This document shows positions 9,234-19,855 of a stretch of 64,000 bases of DNA, one piece after another. The notes under the pieces are model-generated. The model was given only the letters and a program-made list of their open reading frames with translations. It ran no database searches and was not told the origin of the DNA. Where the stretch lies: NCBI RefSeq assembly GCF_014199265.1, contig NZ_JACIJG010000015.1, positions 1 through 64,000 on the forward strand, written 5' to 3'. The position numbers and the translations under genes were made by a program. This DNA is from Brucella daejeonensis. GTDB taxonomy: Bacteria > Pseudomonadota > Alphaproteobacteria > Rhizobiales > Rhizobiaceae. Numbering within the stretch: position 1 is the stretch's first letter; each line of letters starts with the position of its first letter.

Positions 9234-10472
9234 ATGCTGCGATTTCCATTCACGGTGGGACAGACGCTGAAGCTGAAGGCAGTTGCAACGGTTGTGATAG
9301 CCGTGCTCGCCTCGACCCTTACAACCGGTTCCGCATTGGCCGACGCGAAGTTTCGCCAGTGGGTCGCCGGTTTTCGCCCCGTCGCCATCAAGGCCGGTGT
9401 GTCGCCTTCCACATTCGACCGCGCATTTCGCGGCGTGGATGCGCCCGATCCGGTCGTATTGCAAAAGGCGCGCTATCAGCCTGAATTCACCGAACCCGTC
9501 TGGAACTATATCGATAACCGGGTGAACGAGCACACCGTTTCGGTCGGTCAGAGCATGGCGCGCAAATGGGGTCCCTGGCTCCAGCGCATCGAGCAGCGTT
9601 TCTCGGTCGACCGCAACGTTCTGCTCGCCATCTGGTCGATGGAAAGCAATTACGGCGAAATCCTCAAGCGCGACGATGTCATGCGCGATGCCGTCCGCTC
9701 GCTGGCGACACTCGCCTATGGTGATCGAAAGCGCGCCAAATACGGCCGCACGCAGCTCATCGCGGCGATGAAGATTCTCCAGACCGGCGATATCGATCGC
9801 GGCCATCTTTCCGGTTCCTGGGCCGGTGCGCTCGGCCACACACAGTTCATCCCGACCAGCTATCAGGCCTATGCCGTGGACGTGGACCGCAATGGCAAGC
9901 GCGACATCTGGAATTCGGTTCCCGATGCGCTCGGCACGGCGGCAAACCTGCTGCACCGCAATGGCTGGCAGCCCGGACGGACCTGGGGCTATGAAGTCGT
10001 GTTGCCGAAGGGGCGCAAGTTCCCGTCCGGCTCGCTGTCGGTTGCCCAATGGCAGAAGATCGGCCTCGTGCGCGCCAATGGACGCACCTTTCCCGATCCG
10101 AACGAAAAGGCGACGCTGAAAGTGCCGGATGGTCGTCAGGGGCCTGCCTTCCTCATGACGAAGAACTTCTTCGTGCTCAAGCGCTACAACAATGCCGACA
10201 AATATGCGCTGGCCGTCGGCCTGCTTGCCGACCGCATCGGCGGCTATCAGGGTCTGCGCCAGGACTGGAACCGCCCTTTCACGCCGATCTCCATGGACGA
10301 ACGGCTGGAGTTGCAGACACATCTCAAGGCGCTCGGCTATTATGACGGCAATATTGACGGCAAGATCGGCTCGACTTCACGCAAGGCCATCGAGGCTTTC
10401 CAGAGTCGCAACGGGCTGCAACCGGACGGACATCCAAGCAAGGAAGTGCTGTCGGTTCTGCGCCGCCGCTAA
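9234..10472 (+). CDS. Lytic murein transglycosylase, MltB type, with peptidoglycan-binding domain
   Basis: The 412-residue enzyme cleaves the MurNAc-GlcNAc bond of peptidoglycan with 1,6-anhydro product formation in the periplasm. A signal peptide covers residues 1-36, with a hydrophobic stretch around ATVVIAVLASTL and Ala-Leu-Ala at the cleavage site. The SLT_2 (MltB-like) domain follows at about 40-335, with the catalytic Glu in IWSMESNYGE. The C-terminal 60 residues (LKALGYYDGNIDGKIGSTSR) form a PG_binding_1 domain. The ATG at 9234 is preferred because AAGGGAAA precedes it and the signal peptide becomes N-terminal. A start at 9144 would add 30 basic residues. Confidence 0.88.
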   Translation: MLRFPFTVGQTLKLKAVATVVIAVLASTLTTGSALADAKFRQWVAGFRPVAIKAGVSPSTFDRAFRGVDAPDPVVLQKARYQPEFTEPVWNYIDNRVNEHTVSVGQSMARKWGPWLQRIEQRFSVDRNVLLAIWSMESNYGEILKRDDVMRDAVRSLATLAYGDRKRAKYGRTQLIAAMKILQTGDIDRGHLSGSWAGALGHTQFIPTSYQAYAVDVDRNGKRDIWNSVPDALGTAANLLHRNGWQPGRTWGYEVVLPKGRKFPSGSLSVAQWQKIGLVRANGRTFPDPNEKATLKVPDGRQGPAFLMTKNFFVLKRYNNADKYALAVGLLADRIGGYQGLRQDWNRPFTPISMDERLELQTHLKALGYYDGNIDGKIGSTSRKAIEAFQSRNGLQPDGHPSKEVLSVLRRR

Positions 10473-10489
10473 TTCGCCTCGCCCGTTCG

Positions 10490-10530
10490 ATGGAGCGCAT
10501 TCGATCCCGATGCGCTCCATTTCCTTTTTC
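10490..10530 (+). terminator. Rho-independent terminator of the transglycosylase gene
   Basis: ATGGAGCGCAT (10490-10500) and ATGCGCTCCAT (10510-10520) are perfect 11-bp arms with a 9-nt loop, followed by TTCCTTTTTC. It starts 18 bp after the stop codon. Confidence 0.88.
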
Positions 10531-10601
10531 AACCCGCACCGAAACGGGTATAAATCGATTTTGACCATGGGCGGGTGCTATCGGCGCAAAAGGCGAGATG
10601 G

Positions 10602-11747
10602 ATGAATGCAAACCGCAATATACGCGACTTTGCAAAAAGTGCCGCAATCGCGCTCGCAGCGCTGGCATTGCTGCTTTCCGGTTTAGCCACCGCGTCCGCG
10701 CAGGAGCGCCCGCGAACGCTCTTCGACATGCTGTTCGGCCCGAGACAGGCAGAACCGCGGCGTCAGCATGAACGCCCGGTACAAAGGCGCGCCCGACCGA
10801 AACCGAAACGCACACAGAAAGCCACCTCCCCCGCATCGCGCCCCGCGCCACGACCGGCAGCACCCGCCGTCGATTATGTGGAGAAAAAGCCCGATGCGAA
10901 AAAGATACTGGTCGTCGGCGACTTCATCGGCAACGGCCTTGCCGAAGGCCTCGACATCGCTTTCGCTTCGGACCCCGACCTGAAAGTCGTGTCGCGCGTC
11001 AACGGTTCCTCCGGCTTCGTGCGCGACGATCACTTCGACTGGCCCGAAAACATCGGCGGGATAGTCGATGAGGAAAAGCCCGACACCGTCGTCGTGATGA
11101 TCGGCGCCAATGACAGGCAGGCCATAACGATCAAGGGCACGGGCCTGCCGTTGCGCTCGCCGGAATGGAACGAGGAATATCAAAAACGCGTCGCAGCCTT
11201 CGTCAAGTCGATCGGCGACAAGCACGTTCCGTTCGTCTGGATCGGACAGCCGCCTTTCCGCCCGAGAGGCATGTCGCAGGATATGCTGGCCCTCAACGAA
11301 TTCTATCGCGGCGCCACCGAAAAAGCGGGCGGTAAATTTGCCGACGTATGGGACGGGTTCGTCGATGAAGACGGAAACTTTACCCAAACCGGCTTTGATA
11401 TTAATGGCCAGACTGCCCGCCTGCGCGGCAATGACGGCATCAATATAACCTCCGCCGGCAAGCGAAAGCTGGCCTTTTACGCAGAAAAGCCGCTGCGCGC
11501 CTATCTCGGCGGCGGCAACGCGGAAGACCAACCCCTGCCCGCGGCCGAGAGGCACGACCCGTCCAGACCGGTCGACCGTGTAGCGCCGATGAGCCTGCGT
11601 GACATCGACAGGGATGAGAGCGGTGTTCTGCTTGGCGGGAGTCTTCCGACGCGCCCGCAAGCTGCCCGCCCGGCCCCGACCGGCAACAAGCCCTCACCGG
11701 GGCGCGCCGACGATTTCACCTGGCCGCGCGCGGGTATAAATCCCTAA
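10602..11747 (+). CDS. DUF459 SGNH-like exported protein with degenerate active site
   Basis: The 381-residue product (from the ATG at 10602) has an N-terminal hydrophobic signal (ALALLLSGLATASAQ), a basic Arg/Pro/Lys-rich linker (about residues 35-90) and a DUF459 (SGNH-hydrolase fold) domain at about 95-300. Block I reads VVGDFIGNGLAEG, where the usual nucleophilic Ser of GDS is Phe. Block III, VVMIGANDRQ, is intact. Block V reads NDGINITSAGKRKL, where the usual His is Asn. Hydrolase activity is therefore doubtful, and a binding or structural role in the periplasm is possible. A GTG 27 bases upstream is an alternative start. Confidence 0.78.
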   Translation: MNANRNIRDFAKSAAIALAALALLLSGLATASAQERPRTLFDMLFGPRQAEPRRQHERPVQRRARPKPKRTQKATSPASRPAPRPAAPAVDYVEKKPDAKKILVVGDFIGNGLAEGLDIAFASDPDLKVVSRVNGSSGFVRDDHFDWPENIGGIVDEEKPDTVVVMIGANDRQAITIKGTGLPLRSPEWNEEYQKRVAAFVKSIGDKHVPFVWIGQPPFRPRGMSQDMLALNEFYRGATEKAGGKFADVWDGFVDEDGNFTQTGFDINGQTARLRGNDGINITSAGKRKLAFYAEKPLRAYLGGGNAEDQPLPAAERHDPSRPVDRVAPMSLRDIDRDESGVLLGGSLPTRPQAARPAPTGNKPSPGRADDFTWPRAGINP

Positions 11748-12003
11748 AGTCTCCCGAAAGTGGGAACCGCCTACGCGGGGAAAGACATGCGTCCATCTGG
11801 ACGCACAAAGGCCGCCATGAGCGGCTGCATCTTTCCCTGCCCGCATGATTCTAATTGCCAAGTTTGAGGGAGTTCACAGCGGCGGCTCCATCGTCTATCA
11901 GGAAGCCTCGTTCGCCCATGGAGCGTACAGATACGGGTGCAGCGTCGCATATCTCACGCGCAAACGGATCACGCAGCGTCCGCCCAACCCAAGAGGCATT
12001 TGA
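11748..12003. other. Intergenic region with RIME-like hairpins upstream of the permease
   Basis: The 256-bp gap contains CCCGAAAGTGGG followed by several small hairpins: TGCGTCCA-TC-TGGACGCA at 11788-11805 and GCCGC-CATGA-GCGGC at 11811-11825. The opening words (CCCGAAAGTGGGAACCG, then GACATGCGTC) resemble the RIME-type mosaic repeats common between rhizobial genes. That resemblance is from memory. The remainder should carry the permease promoter. Confidence 0.4.
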
Positions 12004-13401
12004 ATGAACATCGTATCCAAGCCTCCCGTCGATCACAAACGGGACGAGGCTCCCCATCTCGCGCGCAATCTGTCCAACCGACATCTGCAACTGATCGCCA
12101 TCGGCGGGGCCATCGGCACCGGGCTTTTCATGGGCTCGGGCAAGACCATTTCGCTGGCTGGTCCTTCCATCCTGCTCGTCTATGCCACGATAGGCTTCAT
12201 GCTGTTTTTCGTCATGCGCGCACTGGGCGAAATCCTGCTTTCCAATCTCGAATACCGTTCCTTCGCCGATTTCTCGGGCGATTATCTCGGCCCATGGGCA
12301 CAGTTCTTCACCGGCTGGACCTACTGGCTGTGCTGGATCGTAACAGGCGTGGCAGATGTCGTCGCCGTTTCCGGCTATGTCTCATTCTGGTTCCCGGAAC
12401 TGGCGCTATGGGTACCTGCGCTCGGCCTGATCGCCACTCTTTTGGCGCTCAATCTGCCCACCGTGCGCAATTTCGGTGAAGTCGAATTCTGGTTCGCATT
12501 AATCAAGATCGTCGCCATTGCGGCGCTGATCCTGGCGGGCGCTTATATGCTGATCACCGGATTCGCGCTTCCGGGCGGCGAACAGGCATCGGTCACACAT
12601 CTGTGGAATCGCGGCGGCTTTTTCCCGAACGGTTTCCTCGGTTTCGTCGCCGGGTTCCAGATTGCCGTTTTCGCCTTTGTCGGGATCGAACTTGTCGGCA
12701 CGGCAGCAGCCGAAACCAAGGACCCTATGCGCAATCTCCCCAAGGCGATCAATTCGATCCCCATCCGCGTGGTGTTGTTCTATCTGGGCGCATTGTTCGT
12801 CATCATCACCGTGATCCCCTGGGATGAGGTCGACCCGAATTCGAGTCCGTTCGTCGCCATGTTCTCGCTGGCTGGCCTTGGCATCGCGGCCCATGTGGTG
12901 AATTTCGTGGTGCTGACCTCGGCCACGTCGAGCGCCAATTCCGGCATTTATTCGACGTCACGCATGATCTATGGCCTTGCCACGTCGAGACTGGCGCCCA
13001 AGGCGCTCGGCCAGCTCAACAAGCGCCAGGTGCCGGTCAACGCACTGTTTTTCTCCTGCGTTTTCCTGCTCGCAGGTGTGGCCCTGCTTTATGCAGGCCA
13101 GAGCATCATCGAAGCCTTCACCATCGTCACGACGATCTCCGCGCTTCTCTTCATCTTCATCTGGTCGATCATTCTGGCGTCCTACCTGCAATATCGCCGC
13201 AAACGCCCGGACCTGCATGAAAAATCGACCTTCAAAATGCCCGGCGGTCGCGCGGCGGTCGTGATGGTCTTCGCCTTCTTTGCCTTCATCTTGTGGGCGC
13301 TGGCCCAGAAACCGGACACAGCAGTGGCTTTGAAGATCACGCCATTCTGGTTTGTCCTGCTTGGCGTCGTCTATCTGGTCATGAAAGCAAAACGTCGATA
13401 A
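12004..13401 (+). CDS. APC-family amino-acid permease (CycA/AnsP type)
   Basis: The 465-residue inner-membrane protein has about 12 hydrophobic segments. It carries the amino-acid permease signature near the N-terminus, IAIGGAIGTGLFMGSGKTI (residues about 34-52), and the conserved VGIELVGTAAAETKDP loop (about 228-243). The closest group I recognise is the proton-coupled D-serine/D-alanine/glycine transporter CycA, but substrates within the family (asparagine, GABA, aromatic amino acids) cannot be separated by eye. AAGAGG lies upstream of the ATG. The gene is monocistronic with a terminator directly after the stop. Confidence 0.85.
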   Translation: MNIVSKPPVDHKRDEAPHLARNLSNRHLQLIAIGGAIGTGLFMGSGKTISLAGPSILLVYATIGFMLFFVMRALGEILLSNLEYRSFADFSGDYLGPWAQFFTGWTYWLCWIVTGVADVVAVSGYVSFWFPELALWVPALGLIATLLALNLPTVRNFGEVEFWFALIKIVAIAALILAGAYMLITGFALPGGEQASVTHLWNRGGFFPNGFLGFVAGFQIAVFAFVGIELVGTAAAETKDPMRNLPKAINSIPIRVVLFYLGALFVIITVIPWDEVDPNSSPFVAMFSLAGLGIAAHVVNFVVLTSATSSANSGIYSTSRMIYGLATSRLAPKALGQLNKRQVPVNALFFSCVFLLAGVALLYAGQSIIEAFTIVTTISALLFIFIWSIILASYLQYRRKRPDLHEKSTFKMPGGRAAVVMVFAFFAFILWALAQKPDTAVALKITPFWFVLLGVVYLVMKAKRR

Positions 13402-13407
13402 AAAAAA

Positions 13408-13429
13408 CCCGCCTTCATGGCGGGCTTTT
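13408..13429. terminator. Bidirectional terminator after the permease gene
   Basis: CCCGCC (13408-13413) pairs with GGCGGG (13419-13424) across TTCAT, followed by CTTTTC on the + strand. A run of eight A residues before the stem gives a T-run for - strand transcription. The gap to gltD is convergent. Confidence 0.75.
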
Positions 13430-13439
13430 CATTTCCAGT

Positions 13440-13588
13440 TACGCACATAGAGCTGATGAGATTTCGGGGCTGGCGGAGTCGAAAATGGTGGTGTTTGAGA
13501 ACCGGAGCGCAGCGTACTTAAGGTACGTGAGCACCGGAAGCGCAAAACAACGCCATTTACAGGCCGCCAGAGCCGGAATATCGCAGCT
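13440..13588. repeat. Probable dispersed Brucellaceae intergenic repeat
   Basis: The stretch from about 13440 contains CGGAGTCGAAAATGGTGG, ACCGGAGCGCAGCGTACT, a TACGTGAGCACCGGAAGCGC segment and a near-palindrome centred on CTTAAG (13513-13527). This wording is familiar to me as a repeat seen many times between genes of Brucella and Ochrobactrum (possibly of the Bru-RS type), but copy number cannot be checked here. It fills the convergent gap between the permease and gltD. Confidence 0.45.
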
Positions 13589-15043
13589 CTAGCGAGGAAG
13601 AACCGAACTTCCCATCAGGTCGGCGTCAATGGCATGGGCTGCCTGACGGCCTTCGCGAATGGCCCAGACGACCAGCGACTGGCCGCGACGCACATCGCCT
13701 GCCGCATAAAACTTCTCGACGTTAGTGCGATAATCGCGCTCATTGGCCTTGACCGACTTGGAGCCGCGACGGTCGGTGGCGATTTCGAGCTTGTCGCCCA
13801 GTTCCCTGATCACGCTGTCTTCACCCGGACCGGCAAAGCCGATAGCGATGAATGCGAGATCGGCCTTGATGAAGAACTCGCTGCCGGCAATCGGCTTGCG
13901 CTTCTCGTCCACCTGACAGCATTTCACATGAGTGAGACGGCCTTCTTCGCCGACGAATTCAAGCGTCGCCACCTGAAATTCACGCGTCGCGCCCTCTGCC
14001 TGACTGGAAGAGGTGCGCATCTTGGTGGCCCAGTAAGGCCAGACGCTGAGCTTGTCTTCCTTTTCCGGCGGCTGCGGGCGAATATCGAGCTGGGTCACAT
14101 TGACGGCGCCCTGACGGAAAGCCGTGCCAACGCAGTCCGAAGCGGTATCGCCGCCGCCGACAACCACGACATGCTTGCCGCCAGCCAGAATCGGAGCCGA
14201 AACCCACGCCACAGATTCGATGTTCTCGCGACCGACGCGGCGGTTCTGCTGAACGAGATAAGGCATGGCATCATGAACGCCATCAAGGTCGGCACCGGGA
14301 ATGCCCGCCGGACGCGGGGTTTCCGAGCCGCCGCAATAAAGTACTGCGTCGTAGGTGTCGATCAGACCGCGCAATGGCTTGTCCACGCCGATATTGACGC
14401 CGCACAGGAAGCGCACGCCCTCGCCTTCCATCTGCGCAACGCGACGGTCGATGAGGTGCTTTTCCATCTTGAAATCGGGAATGCCGTAGCGCAACAGACC
14501 GCCGGGGCGGCTTTCGCGCTCATAGACATCGACCATGTGACCAGCGCGGGCAAGCTGTTGCGCTGCGGCCAGACCAGCCGGGCCGGAGCCGATGATGGCA
14601 ACCGACTTGCCGGTCTTGTTGGCAGCAGGTTGCGGCACGATATAGCCCAGTTCATAAGCCTTGTCGCCCAGCGCCTGCTCAACCGTCTTGATCGCCACCG
14701 GCGCGTCTTCGAGGTTCAGCGTACAGGCTTCCTCGCAGGGTGCCGGGCAGATGCGACCGGTAAATTCCGGGAAATTATTGGTCAGATGCAGGTTGCGGAT
14801 CGCCTGATCCCAATTGTTATTATAGACGAGATCGTTCCAGTCCGGGATCTGGTTGTGCACCGGGCAGCCCGTCGGCCCGTGGCAGAACGGAATGCCGCAA
14901 TCCATGCATCGCGCAGCCTGCTTCTGCACTTCGCCATCCGTCATCGGAATGGTGAATTCGCGGAAGTGGCGGATACGATCCGACGCCGGCTGGTACTTTG
15001 CCACCTGCCGGTCGATCTCAAGAAAACCAGTTACTTTACCCAT
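13589..15043 (-). CDS. gltD: Glutamate synthase (NADPH) small subunit
   Basis: The beta subunit passes electrons from NADPH through FAD and Fe-S centres to the large subunit for glutamate formation. The 484-residue protein has the N-terminal cysteine-rich Fe-S region (ARCMDCGIPFCHGPTGCPVHN, about residues 40-60), an FAD-binding motif GSGPAGLAAAQQLARAGH (about 152-169) and an NADPH-binding motif VVVGGGDTASDCVG (about 290-303). Length is as expected. The ATG is preceded by AGAGGAAC. It lies 54 bp downstream of gltB on the same strand, forming the gltBD operon. Confidence 0.95.
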   Translation of the reverse strand: MGKVTGFLEIDRQVAKYQPASDRIRHFREFTIPMTDGEVQKQAARCMDCGIPFCHGPTGCPVHNQIPDWNDLVYNNNWDQAIRNLHLTNNFPEFTGRICPAPCEEACTLNLEDAPVAIKTVEQALGDKAYELGYIVPQPAANKTGKSVAIIGSGPAGLAAAQQLARAGHMVDVYERESRPGGLLRYGIPDFKMEKHLIDRRVAQMEGEGVRFLCGVNIGVDKPLRGLIDTYDAVLYCGGSETPRPAGIPGADLDGVHDAMPYLVQQNRRVGRENIESVAWVSAPILAGGKHVVVVGGGDTASDCVGTAFRQGAVNVTQLDIRPQPPEKEDKLSVWPYWATKMRTSSSQAEGATREFQVATLEFVGEEGRLTHVKCCQVDEKRKPIAGSEFFIKADLAFIAIGFAGPGEDSVIRELGDKLEIATDRRGSKSVKANERDYRTNVEKFYAAGDVRRGQSLVVWAIREGRQAAHAIDADLMGSSVLPR

Positions 15044-15097
15044 TTTTTGTTCCTCTCGCGTCGCATGACAACCAGCGCCGCGTTTTCCTTGTGACTC

Positions 15098-18000
15098 TTA
15101 TTCAGCAGCAACGCCGACCCGCATACGCTCCATCTCTTCCAGAGCGCGACGATATTCGACCGGCATGACTTTGACGAACTTCGGACGATAGCTCTCCCAA
15201 TTGTCGAGTATCTCCTTCGCTCGCGTCGAGCCGGTATAATGCAGGTGATTGGCGATCAGTTGCACCAGACGCTCCTCATCATGACGGGTCATGTTGGCCG
15301 AAACGTCCACACGTCCCATATGCTGGAGGTCGCCGCCATGGTGATGCAGCTTTTCGAGCATGTCGTCTTCTTCCGGCACCGGCTCCAGCTCGACCATGGC
15401 CATGTTGCAGCGCTTGGCGAAATCGCCCTGCTCGTCCAGCACATAGGCGACACCGCCCGACATGCCAGCCGCGAAGTTCCGCCCCGTCTGCCCGATGACC
15501 ACGACAATGCCGCCGGTCATATATTCGCAGCCATGGTCACCCACGCCTTCGACAACCGTGACCGCGCCGGAATTGCGCACCGCGAAACGCTCGCCTGCGA
15601 CACCACGGAAATAGCATTCGCCCTCAAGCGCGCCATAAAGCACGGTATTGCCCGCGATGATCGAGTTCTCCGCGACAATGCGCGTGTCTTCCGGCGGACG
15701 AATGACAATGCGGCCACCCGAAAGACCCTTGCCGATATAGTCGTTGCCGTCGCCGATCAGCTCGAACGAAATGCCGCGCGCCAGAAACGCGCCGAAGGAC
15801 TGACCCGCCGTACCGGTAAGCCGCACGGCAATCGTATTCTCCGGCAGCCCCTTGTGACGGAAGCGCTTGGCCACTTCGCCCGACAGCATCGCACCGGCGG
15901 AACGATCGACATTTCGGATGTCCACGTCGATCTTGACCGGCTGGCGATCCTCAAGCGCAGGCATCGCCTCGGCGATCAGCTTGCGGTCGAGAACGTCCTC
16001 GATCGGGTGATGCTGGCGTTCGGTCCAGTAGATTTCGTGCTTTTCAGCTTCCGGCTTGTGGAAGATGCGGCCGAAATCCAGCCCCTTGGCCTTCCAATGG
16101 TCGATCATGGTCTGCTTTTCGAGCAGTTCCGTTTCGCCGATGATCTGTTCGAGCCTGGTGAAGCCCATTTCAGCCAGAAGCGCCCGCACTTCTTCAGCCA
16201 GATAGAAGAAGAAGTTGATGACGTGTTCCGGCGTGCCCTTGAAGCGCTTGCGCAGAACCGGATCCTGCGTCGCCACGCCCACCGGGCAGGTGTTCAGATG
16301 GCACTTGCGCATCATGATGCACCCAGCCGCGATCAGCGGTGCGGTGGAGAAGCCGAACTCGTCGGCACCGAGCAATGCGCCAATGACCACATCGCGACCG
16401 GTGCGCAAACCGCCGTCGACCTGAAGCGCCACGCGGGAGCGAAGCCCGTTCAGCACCAGCGTCTGATGGGTTTCGGCCAAGCCGATTTCCCATGGGGAAC
16501 CGGCGTGCTTCAGCGAAGTCAGCGGCGAAGCGCCCGTGCCACCGTCATAGCCCGACACGGTGATATGATCGGCGCGCGCCTTGGCAACACCAGCCGCAAC
16601 CGTGCCCACGCCCACTTCCGACACCAGCTTGACTGAAACATCGGCCGCCGGATTGACGTTTTTCAGGTCGTAAATGAGCTGCGCCAGATCTTCGATGGAG
16701 TAGATATCATGGTGCGGCGGCGGCGAAATCAGGCCAACCCCTTGCGTCGAATGGCGGGTCTTGGCAATGGTCGCATCGACCTTGTGACCCGGCAACTGAC
16801 CGCCTTCACCGGGCTTTGCGCCCTGCGCCACCTTGATCTGGATCAGATCGGAATTGACCAGATATTCCGTCGTCACGCCAAAGCGGCCCGATGCCACCTG
16901 CTTGATCGCGGAGCGTTCCGGGTTCGGCGCGCCATCGGGCAGCGGATAGAAACGATCCGGCTCCTCACCGCCTTCGCCGGTGTTCGACTTGCCGCCAATG
17001 GCATTCATCGCACGCGCCAGCGTGGTATGCGCCTCACGGCTGATCGAACCGAACGACATGGCGCCCGTCGAGAAACGCCTGACGATTTCGCTCGCCGGTT
17101 CGACCTCATCGATGGATACAGGCTTCAGCCCGCGAGCCTCGGCAAAACGAATATCGAACAGACCGCGAATGGTCTTGGCCTGCGCCGATTTGGAATCGAG
17201 CATACGCGTATATTCGCTGAACTTTTCCGGGTTCGACGTGCGCACGGCATGTTGCAGCGTGGCCACCGCATCCGGGTTCCACATATGCGCTTCACCGCGC
17301 ATACGATAGGCATATTCGCCGCCGACTTCGAGTGCCGTCAAAAGCACCGGATCGTTGCCGAATGCGCTGGTGTGACGGCGCACGGTTTCTTCCGAGACTT
17401 CGTCCAGACCGACACCTTCAATGCTTGTGGCCGTACCGAAGAAGAATTTTTCGACAAAGCTCGACTGCAATCCAACCGCATCGAAAATCTGCGCGCCGCA
17501 ATAGGACTGGTAGGTCGAAATGCCCATCTTGGACATGACCTTGAGAATGCCCTTGCCGATGGACTTGATGTAGCGCTTGACCACTTCATTCTCGTCCACT
17601 TCCGGCGGAAATTCGCGGCGGCGATGCATGTCCAAAAGCGTGTCGAAGGCCAGATAGGGGTTGATCGCTTCCGCGCCGTAGCCGGCGAGACAGGCGAAAT
17701 GATGCACTTCGCGCGGCTCGCCGGATTCGACGACCAGACCGACGGACGTGCGCAGACCCTTGCGGATCAGGTGGTGATGCACAGCCGCGGTGGCCAGAAG
17801 CGCCGGAATCGGAATGCGGTCCGGGCCGACCTGACGGTCTGAGAGAATGACGATATTATAACCGCCATGGACAGCGGCTTCGGCACGGTCGCACAGGCGC
17901 TCGATGGCCCCATGCATGCCGCTCGCGCCTTCACCCGTATTATAGGTGATGTCGAGCGTCTTCGTGTCGAAACGGTCCTCGGTGTGGCCTATGGAGCGGA

Positions 18001-19855
18001 TTTTTTCCAGATCGCCATTGGTCAGGATCGGCTGGCGCACTTCCATGCGCTTGCGGCGCGATGTGCCGACAAGGTCGAAGATGTTCGGGCGCGGGCCGAT
18101 GAAGGACACGAGGCTCATCACCAGTTCTTCGCGGATCGGATCGATCGGCGGGTTGGTAACTTGCGCAAAATTCTGCTTGAAATAGGTGTAAAGCAGCTTC
18201 GACTTGTCGGACATGGCCGAAATCGGCGTATCCGAGCCCATCGAACCGATGGCTTCCTGACCGGTGGTGGCCATGGGCGACATCAGAAGCCTGGTGTCTT
18301 CCTGAGAGTAGCCAAAGGCCTGCTGACGGTCGAGCAGGCTCACATCCTTGCGCAGCGCGCGCGGCTCGACCGGGCTCAGGTCTTCCAGGATGAGCTGCGT
18401 ATTGGCAAGCCACTGCTTGTAAGGATGCTTCTGCGCGATCTGCGACTTGATTTCCTCGTCGGAGACAATGCGGCCCTCTTCCATGTCGATGAGCAGCATG
18501 CGGCCCGGCTGAAGACGCCACTTCTTGACGACCTTCTTTTCGTCCACCGGCAGGACGCCCGCTTCCGAAGCCAGAATGACGAAGTCGTCGTCCGTCACGA
18601 TATAACGTGCGGGGCGCAGGCCGTTGCGGTCGAGCGTCGCGCCGATCTGGCGACCATCGGTGAAGGCAACAGCGGCGGGGCCGTCCCATGGCTCCATCAG
18701 GGCAGCATGATATTCGTAGAACGCCTTGCGCTCATCCGACATCAGCTTGTTGCCCGACCATGCTTCCGGGATCAGCATCATCATTGCATGGGCGAGGCTA
18801 TAGCCACCCTGATGCAGGAATTCGAGCGCATTGTCGAAGCAGGCCGTATCCGACTGGCCTTCATAGGAAATCGGCCATAGCTTGGAAATGTCGTTGCCGA
18901 ACAGTTCGGAGTCCACCGATGCCTGACGCGCCGCCATCCAGTTGACATTGCCGCGCAGCGTGTTGATTTCGCCATTATGCGCAACCATGCGGTATGGATG
19001 CGCCAGACGCCAGGACGGGAAAGTGTTGGTCGAGAAGCGCTGGTGAACGAGCGCCACCGCGCTTTCAAAACGCGGGTCGCGCAGATCCTGATAATAGCTG
19101 CCGACCTGATAGGCGAGGAACATGCCCTTATAGACAATGGTGCGCGCCGACATGGACACGACGTAGAAGCCGTTATCCTCGCCGTCATTTTCCTGATAGA
19201 TGCGATTGGAAATGACCTTGCGCAGCACGAACAGGCGACGCTCGAACTCGTCTTCGGTCTCCAGCATCGGGTTGCGTCCGATGAAGACCTGAAGATGGAA
19301 CGGCTCGGTCGCAGCAATGTCGGGCGCTTTCGACAGCGAAGAATTGTCCACCGGCACTTCACGGAAACCGATGAACTCCTGGCCCTCGGCGACAATCACT
19401 TCCCTGACGATTTCTTCCGCGTGCGCACGCAGCGCCGCATCGCGCGGCATGAACAGATAGCCGACGCCATAAGACCCCGGTTGCGGCAGGTCGACGCCCT
19501 GACGCGCCATTTCCTCGCGCAGGAAACGATCCGGTATCTGCACGAGAATGCCAGCGCCGTCGCCCATCAGGGGATCGGCGCCGACAGCGCCGCGATGGGT
19601 GAGGTTTTCGAGCATCTTGAGGCCGTTTTCCACGACCTGATGCGACTTCCTGCCCTTCATATGAGCGATGAAGCCGACGCCGCAGGCATCATGTTCGTTG
19701 CGCGGATCGTAAAGACCTTGCGCTGGCGGCAAACCCGCCGCTTTGGTTTTTCGCGCCGTTCGGGTGGTCGCCGTCGTCGCAGTTTTGACCGTTCCGTTCT
19801 GACCGTTGTGAGAAACCACATGCGATACAGATGGCGTCAAATGCGTCATCGTCAT
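15098..19855 (-). CDS. gltB: Glutamate synthase (NADPH) large subunit
   Basis: The alpha subunit transfers the glutamine amide to 2-oxoglutarate, giving two glutamates, in the cytoplasm. In order it has a propeptide of about 57 residues, the class II glutamine amidotransferase domain starting at nucleophile Cys58 ([11 protein letters not shown]), the central domain, the FMN-binding synthase domain, the 3Fe-4S cysteines in [18 protein letters not shown], and the C-terminal GXGXG beta-helix. The length of 1585 is typical. Two ATGs compete. GGAGGG ends two bases before the first (19855) and eight before the second (19849, MTHLTPS), so the second has the better spacing. The long leader region upstream holds the operon promoter. 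Confidence 0.96.
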   Translation of the reverse strand: MTMTHLTPSVSHVVSHNGQNGTVKTATTATTRTARKTKAAGLPPAQGLYDPRNEHDACGVGFIAHMKGRKSHQVVENGLKMLENLTHRGAVGADPLMGDGAGILVQIPDRFLREEMARQGVDLPQPGSYGVGYLFMPRDAALRAHAEEIVREVIVAEGQEFIGFREVPVDNSSLSKAPDIAATEPFHLQVFIGRNPMLETEDEFERRLFVLRKVISNRIYQENDGEDNGFYVVSMSARTIVYKGMFLAYQVGSYYQDLRDPRFESAVALVHQRFSTNTFPSWRLAHPYRMVAHNGEINTLRGNVNWMAARQASVDSELFGNDISKLWPISYEGQSDTACFDNALEFLHQGGYSLAHAMMMLIPEAWSGNKLMSDERKAFYEYHAALMEPWDGPAAVAFTDGRQIGATLDRNGLRPARYIVTDDDFVILASEAGVLPVDEKKVVKKWRLQPGRMLLIDMEEGRIVSDEEIKSQIAQKHPYKQWLANTQLILEDLSPVEPRALRKDVSLLDRQQAFGYSQEDTRLLMSPMATTGQEAIGSMGSDTPISAMSDKSKLLYTYFKQNFAQVTNPPIDPIREELVMSLVSFIGPRPNIFDLVGTSRRKRMEVRQPILTNGDLEKIRSIGHTEDRFDTKTLDITYNTGEGASGMHGAIERLCDRAEAAVHGGYNIVILSDRQVGPDRIPIPALLATAAVHHHLIRKGLRTSVGLVVESGEPREVHHFACLAGYGAEAINPYLAFDTLLDMHRRREFPPEVDENEVVKRYIKSIGKGILKVMSKMGISTYQSYCGAQIFDAVGLQSSFVEKFFFGTATSIEGVGLDEVSEETVRRHTSAFGNDPVLLTALEVGGEYAYRMRGEAHMWNPDAVATLQHAVRTSNPEKFSEYTRMLDSKSAQAKTIRGLFDIRFAEARGLKPVSIDEVEPASEIVRRFSTGAMSFGSISREAHTTLARAMNAIGGKSNTGEGGEEPDRFYPLPDGAPNPERSAIKQVASGRFGVTTEYLVNSDLIQIKVAQGAKPGEGGQLPGHKVDATIAKTRHSTQGVGLISPPPHHDIYSIEDLAQLIYDLKNVNPAADVSVKLVSEVGVGTVAAGVAKARADHITVSGYDGGTGASPLTSLKHAGSPWEIGLAETHQTLVLNGLRSRVALQVDGGLRTGRDVVIGALLGADEFGFSTAPLIAAGCIMMRKCHLNTCPVGVATQDPVLRKRFKGTPEHVINFFFYLAEEVRALLAEMGFTRLEQIIGETELLEKQTMIDHWKAKGLDFGRIFHKPEAEKHEIYWTERQHHPIEDVLDRKLIAEAMPALEDRQPVKIDVDIRNVDRSAGAMLSGEVAKRFRHKGLPENTIAVRLTGTAGQSFGAFLARGISFELIGDGNDYIGKGLSGGRIVIRPPEDTRIVAENSIIAGNTVLYGALEGECYFRGVAGERFAVRNSGAVTVVEGVGDHGCEYMTGGIVVVIGQTGRNFAAGMSGGVAYVLDEQGDFAKRCNMAMVELEPVPEEDDMLEKLHHHGGDLQHMGRVDVSANMTRHDEERLVQLIANHLHYTGSTRAKEILDNWESYRPKFVKVMPVEYRRALEEMERMRVGVAAE

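Noticed and set aside
9108..10322. 404-residue - strand frame opposite the lytic transglycosylase gene
   Set aside because: Shadow of a gene with recognisable domains. Composition is typical of antisense frames.
11748..12003. Possible riboswitch upstream of the amino-acid permease
   Set aside because: Several small hairpins are present, but I could not match the conserved cores of glycine, SAM-II or other known riboswitches, and the opening resembles a RIME-type repeat.
15239..18880. Long + strand frames (up to 465, 377 and 337 residues) opposite gltB
   Set aside because: They are mirror frames of a GC-rich gene, rich in Arg, His and Ala, with no domain or ribosome site. gltB explains the region completely.
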